Below are positions 7,908 to 17,107 of a stretch of DNA of 47,125 nt, piece after piece (within the stretch, counting starts at the first letter, position 1; each line of letters starts with the position of its first letter). The notes beneath the pieces are model-generated. The model was not told the origin of the DNA, did no database searches, and saw nothing but the letters and a program-made list of their open reading frames with translations. The stretch spans positions 1-47,125 of the forward strand of contig SYAR01000060.1 of the NCBI GenBank assembly GCA_005787525.1, read 5' to 3'. The translations under genes were made by a program, and so were the position numbers. The DNA comes from Rickettsiales bacterium. GTDB lineage: Bacteria > Pseudomonadota > Alphaproteobacteria > Rickettsiales > UBA1997.

Positions 7908-8690
7908 ATGTTGCTTTTCGACAAAGTTTTAAGAAATCTCATCAAAATTTCTTTGGTGGTGATAATTCTTTTTGCAATTTTATTTGCCACCTCTTTAGTT
8001 TTAGATTGGAGAATGAAAGAAAATAATAATGTTTCTCAAAAAGTTATAGTTGGGCGCGGGAGTGCTGAAGTAAAAGCTATTCCCGATGTTGCAAATTTCG
8101 TTTTTTCGGTAAAAAAAATGCAAAAAGAAGCCAAGGATGCTCAGCAAAAAATGATTGAAATATCAAATTTAGCTTTGCAAATTCTTGACAAAAAAGGTGT
8201 TGCTAAAAAAGATATTAAGACCATAAATTATTCAACTTATCCAGAATATAGCAAATCCCCAGAGTGCTCAGACGGCTTTTGCTCCGCCTCAAAAAATACC
8301 CTTAAAGGATTTGTTTCCAATCAAACTTTTTCTGTTAAGGTTCGCGATATCGTCAAGGCTTCGGAAATATTGAATGAGCTTTCTTCGCTTGGGGTTGAAG
8401 AGGTTGGGGGATTAACCTTCGTCATTGATTCCATGGAAAAAATAAAATATCAAGCGCGAATGCAGGCAATTGTAAATGCCAAAACCCAAGCCCAATCAAC
8501 GGCAAATGCTCTTAATGTTAAACTCAAAAGAATTGTAAAATTTGCAGAAGATGAAAATAATGGCTTTCAACCGCTTTATGCAAGAAGTGCAATGGCTTTA
8601 AATGATAATAATGAATTCAAAAATCCACAAATTCAGGCTGGCGAAGAAACAATTCGCTCTTCGGTGATTGTTACTTATGAGTTTGAATAA
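7908..8690 (+). CDS. SIMPL-domain (DUF541) envelope protein
   Basis: A 260-aa protein with an uncleaved N-terminal helix (about 10-33) followed by a SIMPL/DUF541 domain. Typical elements are the opening GRGSAEVKAIPDVANFVFSV strand, the KKGVAKKDIKTINY region, and the C-terminal half with repeated Ala/Gln-rich helix AQSTANALNV. Members are periplasmic or outer-membrane-facing oligomers of poorly understood function, linked in some bacteria to oxidative stress. The stop codon overlaps the ATG of xth by one base (TAATG), so the two are translationally coupled. Confidence 0.82.
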   Translation: MLLFDKVLRNLIKISLVVIILFAILFATSLVLDWRMKENNNVSQKVIVGRGSAEVKAIPDVANFVFSVKKMQKEAKDAQQKMIEISNLALQILDKKGVAKKDIKTINYSTYPEYSKSPECSDGFCSASKNTLKGFVSNQTFSVKVRDIVKASEILNELSSLGVEEVGGLTFVIDSMEKIKYQARMQAIVNAKTQAQSTANALNVKLKRIVKFAEDENNGFQPLYARSAMALNDNNEFKNPQIQAGEETIRSSVIVTYEFE

Positions 8691-9478
8691 TGAAAATAAT
8701 TTCGTGGAATATTAATTCGCTTCGTTTGCGTTTGCCTTTGTTAAAAAAATTCGTTGAAAATAATTGTCCCGATATAATTTGTTTGCAAGAAATTAAAGTT
8801 TGCAATGAAGACTTTCCCTTGGCGGAAGTTCGCTCCTTGGGATTTGACTTTGTTGAGTTTGACGGCGAAAAATCATATAATGGCGTTGCAATTTTTTCAA
8901 AATATCCGATTAAAAAAGTTGAGAAAATCGACGTTTTAAATTATGGACATAAGCGTCATATTTTTGCCCAAATTAAAACTCCAATTGACGAAATAAATCT
9001 ACATAATTTTTATGTGCCGGCGGGTGGCGATATTCCTGACGTTACGCTGAATACAAAATTTGATCATAAATTAAAATTTGTTGATTGGATGAGTGAATAT
9101 TTTTTAAAAAATTCTCAACCAAAAACAATTATTTTGGGAGATTTAAATATTGCTCCCAAGCCACAGGATGTCTGGTCGCATAAGCAATTATTAAAAGTAG
9201 TTTCGCACACTCCAATCGAAGTTGAAAAATTAGAAAAATTACAGAAATCTTCGGATTTTATTGATTCGCATCGTTTTTTGGCGGGCGAAGATTTAAAATT
9301 ATATAGCTGGTGGAGCTACAGAGCCAAGGATCCGTTGCAATCCAATCGCGGACGTAGGCTTGATCACATTTGGATAACGCCAGATTTAAAATCTGCTTTA
9401 AAAGATGCTAAAATTTATCGTGATTTTCGTTTAGAAAATTCTCCTTCTGATCACGTGCCGATTGAAATTATATTTTAA
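8690..9478 (+). CDS. xth: Exodeoxyribonuclease III-type AP endonuclease (copy 1)
   Basis: A 262-aa endonuclease/exonuclease/phosphatase-fold enzyme of base-excision repair. All active-site motifs are present: ISWNINSLR, CLQEIK (metal-binding Glu), YVPAGG, LGDLNIAP, the SWWSYR and RRLDHIW segment, and the C-terminal SDHVPI with the catalytic His. It nicks DNA at abasic sites and trims 3' blocks. It is coupled to the SIMPL gene. A second, diverged member of the same family lies at 35094-35927, so the two may divide substrates. This copy lacks the GGQDLQAR region of the second copy. Confidence 0.93.
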   Translation: MKIISWNINSLRLRLPLLKKFVENNCPDIICLQEIKVCNEDFPLAEVRSLGFDFVEFDGEKSYNGVAIFSKYPIKKVEKIDVLNYGHKRHIFAQIKTPIDEINLHNFYVPAGGDIPDVTLNTKFDHKLKFVDWMSEYFLKNSQPKTIILGDLNIAPKPQDVWSHKQLLKVVSHTPIEVEKLEKLQKSSDFIDSHRFLAGEDLKLYSWWSYRAKDPLQSNRGRRLDHIWITPDLKSALKDAKIYRDFRLENSPSDHVPIEIIF

Positions 9479-9804
9479 TTTTCTGATTAAATATTCACTA
9501 ATCCTACTTACTCAGTCTTCGCCAAAGAAATATTCACATTCTAAATTGATCAGATTCTCAAAATGACAACACAATTTTTTAATTATTAAAGTGATTTAAA
9601 ATTTATTGAGTCTTAGATTAGTATAATTATATTTTATTATGTAAAATTTAATTTTACGAACTGCTAACGCAAACCCGCAAAATGCGTGTTGGGTGCGGTA
9701 AAAACAATCTTTCCCGATTTGTTATTTACCGCATCCAGACCCAATTTCAAATAAAAAACAAAATATTTTTTAAGTTCGATTGATAAAAATAACGAAATTT
9801 TTAT
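9479..9804. other. Convergent intergenic gap between xth and the aminotransferase
   Basis: This gap separates the 3' ends of xth (+) and the class IV aminotransferase (-). No ORF or RNA gene is evident. It holds the hairpin listed at 9689-9744 and, at 9662-9672, the word TGCTAACGCAA that recurs in the tandem repeats near tRNA-Arg (15436-15517). The rest is AT-rich sequence with no clear structure. Confidence 0.5.
9689..9744. terminator. Long hairpin, probable bidirectional terminator
   Basis: GGGTGCGGTAAA (9691-9702) pairs with TTTACCGCATCC (9725-9736) with one G-U wobble. The loop itself can pair further (AACAATC with GATTTGTT, one bulge). TTGGGT (9689-9694) can alternatively pair with ACCCAA (9739-9744). 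It lies between convergent genes, where a shared terminator is expected; no strong T-run follows on either side. Confidence 0.45.
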
Positions 9805-10662
9805 TTAAGAATCAATAAAATTTTCATAAGCATCTTTTAGAATCTTTGCCAATGTTGGCGATGAGGCGTTTTTTTTGCCAGAAATTTCTTGTCCATTAAT
9901 TTGAAAAACGGGACGAATTATTAAAGTTGAGCTCGTTAAAAAAACTTCACAAGCTTGCATCATTTCATCAATTCCAAATTTTTTTTCGATAACATTAATA
10001 TTTTTTTCTCGAGCAATTTTAATTAAACGATTGCGTGTGATACCGCATAAAATATGATTGTTGGCGGGGTGGGTAATTAAGTTCTTTTTGGCATCAACTA
10101 TAAAAACATTAGCGTAAGTTGCTTCGGTAACAATGCTGTCTCGCACAAAAATCGCATCATCAAAACCGGCATCTTTGGCCTTTTGATTGACCAAAGTTGA
10201 AGCTAAAAGATTAACAGTTTTTATATCGCATCTTTGCCAGCGAATATCGTCGTGGGTCATTGCCGTGTATCCTTTGGCAAACTCTTCGGGGCTAATAATT
10301 TTTTTCGCAGAAACCGTGGCGATTATGGTGGTTTTTAAATTTTTCGGGCAACAAGGAATTCGATTGGCAACGCCTCGCGTTATTTGTAAATAACAAAATG
10401 CCGAGGTCGCAAAATTATTTTTAGAAAATAATTCAAGCTGAGTTTTTTTTAATTCTTCGAGAGTAAAATTATGTTCAATATTTAGTTCGCCAAGACTACG
10501 CATTAGGCGTTGAAGATGAAGATCGCCATCAACTAAATTGCCATTTTCAAACAGCGTACCTTCATAAGCTCCATCGGCGAATTGAAAACCGCGATCTTCG
10601 ATATGAACAAAGCAATTTTCGTGAGGTAAAAATTCACCATTTAAATAAGAAATACGAGTCAT
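9805..10662 (-). CDS. dat: D-amino-acid aminotransferase (class IV PLP)
   Basis: A 285-aa fold-type IV PLP aminotransferase. The segment RWQRCDIKTVNLLASTL with Lys148 as the PLP lysine, followed by DAIFVRDSIVTEATYANVF, matches D-alanine/D-amino-acid transaminases more closely than branched-chain enzymes. The N-terminal HIEDRGFQFADGAYEG is the usual family signature. It would interconvert D-Ala and D-Glu, supplying peptidoglycan precursors, which fits the mreD-mrdA genes in the window. Its ATG lies 1 bp after the eno stop, so the two form an operon. A branched-chain or 4-amino-4-deoxychorismate role is less likely but not excluded. Confidence 0.85.
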   Translation of the reverse strand: MTRISYLNGEFLPHENCFVHIEDRGFQFADGAYEGTLFENGNLVDGDLHLQRLMRSLGELNIEHNFTLEELKKTQLELFSKNNFATSAFCYLQITRGVANRIPCCPKNLKTTIIATVSAKKIISPEEFAKGYTAMTHDDIRWQRCDIKTVNLLASTLVNQKAKDAGFDDAIFVRDSIVTEATYANVFIVDAKKNLITHPANNHILCGITRNRLIKIAREKNINVIEKKFGIDEMMQACEVFLTSSTLIIRPVFQINGQEISGKKNASSPTLAKILKDAYENFIDS

Positions 10663-10663
10663 G

Positions 10664-11941
10664 TTATTTTTTTAAAATTGACTTGCCGGCATATTTGGCT
10701 TGGCTTCCGAGATAATTTGAAATCCGCAAAAGTTCATTATATTTTGCGGTACGATCGGAGCGACAAAGCGAGCCGGTTTTAATTTGTCCAGCATTGGTGG
10801 CGACGGCAATATGAGAGATTGTGGCATCTTCGGTTTCACCCGAACGATGCGAAATTATATTATTATAGCCGGCATTTTTAGCGATATTAATTGTTTGTAA
10901 AGTCTCGGTTAGAGTGCCGATTTGATTGACTTTAACCAAAACCGCATTTGCCATTTTTTCTTTAATACCATTTTCTAAAATTCGTGGATTGGTAACAAAT
11001 AAATCATCGCCAACAATTTGAGTTTTATCTCCTAAAAGTTTAGTAATTTCTTTCCAGCCAGCGAAATCATCTTCGGCGAGAGGATCTTCGATGGAGAAAA
11101 TTGGATAAGAATTTACTAATTCTTGATAATATTGAATAATTTGAGAGTTGTTGAGCTTCTTGTTTTCGCCGGATAAATTATAAATACCATTTTCATAAAA
11201 TTCCGAAGAAGCGCAATCCAAAGCGAGCATGATGTCGGAACCTAATTTGTATCCAGCTTGAGTCGTTGCTTGAGAAATAAAATCAAGAGCCTGACGTGCC
11301 GAATCCAAATTCGGGGCAAAGCCTCCTTCGTCGCCAACATTGGTATTAAAGCCTTGTTTTTTAAGTGTAGATTTTAGGTGATGAAAAATTTCAACGCCGG
11401 CGCGAATTGCGTCTTCGATGGTTGTTGCACCGACGGGTGCAATCATAAATTCTTGAATATCTATTTTATTGTCGGCATGCTTGCCACCATTGATTATATT
11501 CATCATCGGTACCGGCATTAAATTACTATTCGACCCACCTAAATATTCAAAAAAAGGTTTTTTGGAATTGTTGGCGCAAGCGCGAGCGCAAGCCAGCGAA
11601 ACCGCTAAAATGGCATTGGCACCGAGGTTGGATTTATTTTTAGTGCCATCGAGATCAATTAAAATTTCATCGATTTTTTGTTGATCGGTGGCGTCAATTC
11701 CGCAAAGTTTTGAAGCCATGATCGAGTTAACATTTTCTACTGCTTTTAAAACCGATTTTCCTAAATATTTTTTTGCGTCGCCATCGCGAAGTTCGCAAGC
11801 TTCGAGCTTTCCAGTTGAGGCTCCAGAAGGAACAGCACAAGAGCCAATAGTGCCATTTTCAAATTTAACCGTCGCTTCAATCGTTGGATATCCGCGTGAG
11901 TCAAGAATTTGCAACGATTTTATTGATTTTATAATATTCAT
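10664..11941 (-). CDS. eno: Enolase
   Basis: Phosphopyruvate hydratase of glycolysis/gluconeogenesis, 425 aa, standard length. It begins with [19 protein letters not shown] and contains [20 protein letters not shown], the Mg ligands in [11 protein letters not shown] and GDDLFVTN, the catalytic Lys region [13 protein letters not shown], and SHRSGETED. All key segments are intact. It is the first gene of a two-gene minus-strand operon with the aminotransferase. In alphaproteobacteria eno is commonly followed by ftsB or pdh genes, so pairing with a D-amino-acid aminotransferase is an unusual order. Confidence 0.97.
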   Translation of the reverse strand: MNIIKSIKSLQILDSRGYPTIEATVKFENGTIGSCAVPSGASTGKLEACELRDGDAKKYLGKSVLKAVENVNSIMASKLCGIDATDQQKIDEILIDLDGTKNKSNLGANAILAVSLACARACANNSKKPFFEYLGGSNSNLMPVPMMNIINGGKHADNKIDIQEFMIAPVGATTIEDAIRAGVEIFHHLKSTLKKQGFNTNVGDEGGFAPNLDSARQALDFISQATTQAGYKLGSDIMLALDCASSEFYENGIYNLSGENKKLNNSQIIQYYQELVNSYPIFSIEDPLAEDDFAGWKEITKLLGDKTQIVGDDLFVTNPRILENGIKEKMANAVLVKVNQIGTLTETLQTINIAKNAGYNNIISHRSGETEDATISHIAVATNAGQIKTGSLCRSDRTAKYNELLRISNYLGSQAKYAGKSILKK

Positions 11942-12029
11942 GGATAATAATTTGTAATATAGATTTATTGTAATAAAATTTCTTACAATAAATTTTTCTT
12001 AAAATACATTAAATGTCAATTTCCAAATT

Positions 12030-12263
12030 ATGTTTCTGCTTAGAATTATAGTTTTTATTGTTATTATTATTTTCACCCTTCCTTATTTAAAAAAAGGCGC
12101 TGATATTGTTATGAAAAGGATACCTAACGAATTTTCTAATTCCGTCAATAATTTAAAGAAACAAGCTAAAGAAGTAATAAAAAATAATTTACAATTTACT
12201 ATTTTTTTCTATTTCTTCGCTACTTTCTCTCTCTTTGAACGTTTCAAAATCTTTTTTAAATAA
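12030..12263 (+). CDS. Small membrane-anchored protein, uncertain
   Basis: A 77-aa ORF starting 88 bp from, and divergent to, eno. Residues about 2-20 are a transmembrane helix (LLRIIVFIVIIIFTLPYL), followed by a charged amphipathic segment with an SVNNLKKQAKEVIKNN helix. The last 25 residues are hydrophobic and overlap the 3' end of the minus-strand gene at 12189-12896 by 75 bp. The unusual tail-to-tail overlap and lack of a Shine-Dalgarno make it only a possible gene. The first 50 residues look more protein-like than the tail. Confidence 0.4.
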   Translation: MFLLRIIVFIVIIIFTLPYLKKGADIVMKRIPNEFSNSVNNLKKQAKEVIKNNLQFTIFFYFFATFSLFERFKIFFK

Positions 12264-12896
12264 AATTTTAAACTGTTCTCGACGATTTTTTTCTAAAGCA
12301 TTTATGTTTTTACGAAATTTTATCAATGCTTGTTTTATTAACTTCTTTTTATCGGGAGAAAGTTGATTATAAATAGTAATTTGTTTTTGATAATAATCTT
12401 GCTGTTCCTTTGGAAGCGATCTATCTCCAACGTTAAGAGTTCCGCTCGATATATAGCTGTGAATAGTAATTAAATTCTGAATATTCGATATTTTTGAAAT
12501 TTCGTTATTTAGAATTTTGTTATATTCTACCATTTTATTGCCAAAATCTTGATTAATACTTTGGAATTTTTTTTGTTGGGTCGGCGTTAATTTTTTAATC
12601 GAGGATTGAAAATCCTTATGTTCGGCGAGATTTTTATCAAGAATTGCTTTTTGTTGCGGGGTAAGTGTTGGAGCGTTGGCTGGTGGCGTTGGAGCGGATG
12701 CTCTGACATTGGAACCAGCTTGGGGTTGTGGTGCGGTGGCTCTGATATTGGAACCCTGCTGAACAGGGATTCCAACATTTCTAGTTTTATTGACTTGAGT
12801 ATTGCCGGCTTGAGTGTCTTGATTTGCAGTTTGAGCTAAAGATTGGGAGCTTGCAAAAAAAGCTAAAAAAATAATTATTTTTTTCATTTTAATCAT
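12189..12896 (-). CDS. Secreted Lys-rich helical protein A
   Basis: I do not recognise this 235-aa protein. It has a signal peptide ending near residue 22 (SSQSLAQ). A Pro/Ala/Gln-rich linker follows, with a tandem repeat of 13-14 residues (GSNIRATAPQPQ then GSNVRASAPTPP). The long charged helical region carries LTPQQKAIL, LTPTQQKKF and LSPDKKKLI segments. These resemble the LTxxQ motif of Spy/CpxP-type periplasmic chaperones, but similarity by eye is weak. It is encoded 6 bp after the related secreted gene at 12903-13490, and the two are surely one operon. An alternative ATG lies three codons in. Confidence 0.7.
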   Translation of the reverse strand: MIKMKKIIIFLAFFASSQSLAQTANQDTQAGNTQVNKTRNVGIPVQQGSNIRATAPQPQAGSNVRASAPTPPANAPTLTPQQKAILDKNLAEHKDFQSSIKKLTPTQQKKFQSINQDFGNKMVEYNKILNNEISKISNIQNLITIHSYISSGTLNVGDRSLPKEQQDYYQKQITIYNQLSPDKKKLIKQALIKFRKNINALEKNRREQFKILFKKDFETFKERESSEEIEKNSKL

Positions 12897-12902
12897 GTTT
12901 TG

Positions 12903-13490
12903 TTATTTTGGTTTGTCATTTTGTTGATCAGGATTTCCCGGAGAAGGCAAATCAAAACCAGTGATTTTTTTCATTTCTGCACGATGGCGATCCATTTCTT
13001 TTTTAACCAATTCTCTTTTTTCTGGAGATAAGCTTCTCATCATTGCGCGGTGCTTTTCCATTTTTTCTTTTTGTTCGGGAGAAGCGTTGGCGTAGCGTCC
13101 ATTGCCACCTCTTCCTTTGCCATCACCCATTCCATATGGTTGATTTTTATAGCCATCTTCTCTTTCAGAGATTTGATTTTTATTACCATCTTCATTTTCG
13201 GAAGAATCTTTATTGTCTCGAGAATCGCTTCTATTTTCTTCGCGTTTTTTCTTTCTTTCTTCTTTTGAATGACCTTTATTTTCTTCGCGACGTTTATCGA
13301 TTTTTTCTTTTTTTTCAGGAGAAGCGTTGTCATAGCGTTGTTCCCTTTTTTCTTTTTTAGATTTTGAAGAATCTAATGCCTCTTGAGTTGTTGTCAGAGT
13401 TGAGGCGGAAGCTGGTGCCAGATTTTCTTGGGCAACTAATTTTGTTGCGAATAAAGAAAAAATTGTTGATAAAAGAATTAATTTTTTCAT
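12903..13490 (-). CDS. Secreted Lys/Glu-rich repeat protein B
   Basis: A 195-aa protein with a clear signal peptide (cleavage near LVAQ/EN, residue 21). It is otherwise almost entirely hydrophilic, rich in Lys, Glu, Arg, Asn and Asp. Two copies of a NASPE(K/Q)KEK(I/M)(D/E)K motif stand at either end of a low-complexity middle (about residues 55-57 and 134-144). The C-terminal part, RSLSPEKRELVKKEMDRH, ends near TGFDLPSPGNP. The repeated helix-forming S-P-E-x-[KR] segments suggest a periplasmic helical protein of the Spy/CpxP sort, or a nucleic-acid or polyanion binder. The function is unknown. Confidence 0.68.
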   Translation of the reverse strand: MKKLILLSTIFSLFATKLVAQENLAPASASTLTTTQEALDSSKSKKEKREQRYDNASPEKKEKIDKRREENKGHSKEERKKKREENRSDSRDNKDSSENEDGNKNQISEREDGYKNQPYGMGDGKGRGGNGRYANASPEQKEKMEKHRAMMRSLSPEKRELVKKEMDRHRAEMKKITGFDLPSPGNPDQQNDKPK

Positions 13491-13572
13491 AGATTTTTGA
13501 TTGCGAATTTAAATTAAAAAAAGACTTAATTTAATTACAAAATTACACAACCAATTTGAAATGCAAACAAAA

Positions 13573-15319
<1,747 letters not shown>

Positions 15320-15330
15320 ATTTATAAATT

Positions 15331-15405
15331 GCCCTCGTAGCTCAGGGGATAGAGCGGGGGTTTCCTAAACCCCGAGCGCATGTTCGAGTCATGCCGAGGG
15401 CACCA
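15331..15405 (+). tRNA. tRNA-Arg (anticodon CCT), CCA encoded
   Basis: The full cloverleaf is visible. The acceptor GCCCTCG pairs with CGAGGGC, the D-stem is GCTC/GAGC, and the anticodon stem is GGGGT/ACCCC with loop TTCCTAA giving anticodon CCT. The variable loop has 4 nt, the T-stem is GCATG/CATGC with loop TTCGAGT, the discriminator is A, and CCA is encoded (15403-15405). It starts 11 bp after the ccmG-like stop. The 3' end from 15381, plus 11 bp of flank, is duplicated downstream at 15525-15560. Confidence 0.95.
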
Positions 15406-15416
15406 AAATTTTGTAA
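15381..15416 (+). repeat. Direct repeat copy 1: 3' end of tRNA-Arg plus flank
   Basis: These 36 bases run from the T-arm of tRNA-Arg through the CCA into the flank and recur without change at 15525-15560. The copy ends in the perfect 10-bp palindrome CAAAATTTTG followed by TAA. An intact tRNA on one side and a detached 3' end on the other is the pattern left by tRNA-targeting integrases (attL/attR), but no integrase gene is present. Confidence 0.85.
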
Positions 15417-15445
15417 GAAGGATTTGATTTATGTTGTGCTAACGC

Positions 15446-15523
15446 AGGCGAATTAAATTTAGGTCGTGCTAACGCAACGACTGCAAGGCGAATTAAATTT
15501 AGGTCGTGCTAACGCAACGACTG
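15446..15523 (+). repeat. Two tandem 40-bp repeats with hairpin cores
   Basis: Thirty-eight identical bases occur at 15446-15483 and 15486-15523, period 40. Each contains GTCGTGC-TAAC-GC(A)ACGAC (15463-15481 and 15503-15521), a 7-bp stem with one bulged A and a TAAC tetraloop. A partial third unit begins at 15436 with GTGCTAACGCA. The array sits exactly between the two copies of the tRNA 3' end. Confidence 0.85.
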
Positions 15524-15524
15524 G

Positions 15525-15560
15525 TGTTCGAGTCATGCCGAGGGCACCAAAATTTTGTAA
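15525..15560 (+). repeat. Direct repeat copy 2: detached tRNA-Arg 3' end
   Basis: This is a 36-base exact copy of 15381-15416, starting at the T-loop of tRNA-Arg and including CCA and the palindromic tail. No acceptor 5' strand, D-arm or anticodon arm precedes it, so it is not a functional tRNA. The preceding bases differ (ACTGG instead of GCGCA), which places the duplication boundary here. Confidence 0.85.
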
Positions 15561-15748
15561 TTTTTGTTGTTTAATTTTTAATATTTTAAAAAGCAAAAAA
15601 TTTTTTTTCATAAAATTTAATTTTTTTGTTTACAATTAAAATAAATTTTCTAACTTGCGCCACTCTTTTTATATTTTTTTATAGACATTCTTTTCAAAAA
15701 TTGTTTAAATTTTTGTTTTTTTTATTAATTTTCTACCCTTAAAAAGAA

Positions 15749-17101
15749 ATGGAACCAGAACAAGAATACGACCGAAGATCCTCTTCAAATTCAAAAATTC
15801 ATTATTTGCATTCTGCGGATAAGAAATCCGTAAAATCGAATAAGAATTCGACAATAAAATCCAAAAATTTAAACCGAGAAGAGGCTTCTAGCTCTAGTCT
15901 TGTTGCCGTTAATGATTTTATAAAAAATTCTTTACCATCAACCCCCGTTTATTGCCTGCGTCCTGCAATTATAAAAAAAGCGGTTGATTTTTTTGCAGAA
16001 AATTTTGAATCATCAAAAAATCCGACAGAAATTTTATATTCGGTAAAAAGCAATCCTGATCGTCAGGTTTTGGCGCATTTATTCGAAGCTGGAATTAAAC
16101 ATTTTGATGTCGCTTCAATCGTTGAAGTAAAGCTTATTAATGAGCTTTTTGGCGATAAAGTTAAGATGTATTTTATGCATCCAATTAAATCTCGCGAATC
16201 AATTAAAGAAGCCTATTTTGATTTTGGAATTAGGGATTTTTCTTTAGATTCTTTCGACGAATTGCATAAAATTTTAGATTCAACCGATAATGCTAAAGAC
16301 TTAGGGCTTCATGTTCGCTTGTCGATTCCAAATTCGCATTCCGCAATTGATTTATCTGGAAAATTTGGGATTCTTCCTTCTGAATCGGTAGGCTTATTAA
16401 GAAAAGTTCGCGCTTCTGCCATCAGGCTTGGAATTTGTTTCCACGTTGGCTCTCAATGTATGGATCCAGTTGAATATAGAAACGCTATCATGATTACCAA
16501 AGAAGTCGTCGAGAACGCCAAAGTTAATCTTGATGTGCTCGATGTTGGTGGTGGCTTTCCATCAATTTATCCAGGCATGACTCCACCAAATCTTCAAAGT
16601 TATTTTGATGAAATTTTTGATTCAATCAATCAACTAAATTTAAGCGGTAAATGTAAAATTTGGTGCGAACCGGGAAGAGCTTTAGTTGCGGAAGCGGGCT
16701 CTTTAGTTGTCAGAGTTGAGGGGCGTAAAAATAATATGCTTTATATCAATGACGGAACTTATGGTGGCTTGTTTGATGCGGGTTATCCGGGTTTTATTTA
16801 TCACACAAAAGCCATTCGTGTTGCGAAAAAATCGGCACTTTCTTCGCAAAAAGATGCTTTCGGATTTTATGGTCCAACCTGCGATTCGCTTGATACCATG
16901 AAGGGTCCATTTTATTTGCCAGAAAATATTGGCGAAGGGGATTACATCGAAATCGGTCAGCTTGGAGCTTACTCGCGAAGCATTCGAACCGAGTTCAATG
17001 GTTTCAATAAAAACATTCAAATTGAAGTTAAGGACGAGCCATTGGAGTCGATGTATTTGACTTCATCTTCTCAAGAATCATCTAACAAATTTAAATTTTA
17101 A
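15749..17101 (+). CDS. Ornithine/lysine decarboxylase (fold type III PLP)
   Basis: A 450-aa alanine-racemase-fold decarboxylase of the eukaryotic-ODC type. The PLP lysine is Lys100 in ILYSVKSNPD. Other motifs are FDVASIVEVKLI, HVGSQCMDP, the phosphate-binding DVGGGFPSIYPG, CEPGRALVAEAG, and GPTCDSLDTM with the catalytic Cys-Asp. It should make putrescine (or cadaverine); residues by eye do not settle the substrate. The first 50 or so residues form an extra low-complexity Ser/Lys/Asn tail absent from most relatives. It is followed after 6 bp by a deoxyhypusine-synthase-like gene, so this is a polyamine operon. Confidence 0.88.
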   Translation: MEPEQEYDRRSSSNSKIHYLHSADKKSVKSNKNSTIKSKNLNREEASSSSLVAVNDFIKNSLPSTPVYCLRPAIIKKAVDFFAENFESSKNPTEILYSVKSNPDRQVLAHLFEAGIKHFDVASIVEVKLINELFGDKVKMYFMHPIKSRESIKEAYFDFGIRDFSLDSFDELHKILDSTDNAKDLGLHVRLSIPNSHSAIDLSGKFGILPSESVGLLRKVRASAIRLGICFHVGSQCMDPVEYRNAIMITKEVVENAKVNLDVLDVGGGFPSIYPGMTPPNLQSYFDEIFDSINQLNLSGKCKIWCEPGRALVAEAGSLVVRVEGRKNNMLYINDGTYGGLFDAGYPGFIYHTKAIRVAKKSALSSQKDAFGFYGPTCDSLDTMKGPFYLPENIGEGDYIEIGQLGAYSRSIRTEFNGFNKNIQIEVKDEPLESMYLTSSSQESSNKFKF

Positions 17102-17107
17102 TTCGCT

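Larger units (their letters stand above)
15406..15748. other. Repeat-bearing gap between tRNA-Arg and the decarboxylase
   Basis: No ORF is supported here. The first half holds the tandem 40-bp repeats and the duplicated tRNA 3' end listed separately. From 15561 to 15748 the DNA is extremely AT-rich with poly-T tracts and presumably carries the promoter of the polyamine gene pair, though no definite promoter can be named. Confidence 0.5.

Noticed and set aside
12903-13490. Histone-like or nucleoid protein
   Set aside because: The Lys-rich composition is suggestive, but the clear N-terminal signal peptide directs it out of the cytoplasm.
15446-15523. CRISPR array
   Set aside because: The units are contiguous with only 2 bp between identical 38-base copies; there are no spacers and no cas genes.
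15525-15560. Second tRNA gene
   Set aside because: Only the T-arm and acceptor 3' strand are present; the 5' half of a tRNA is missing.
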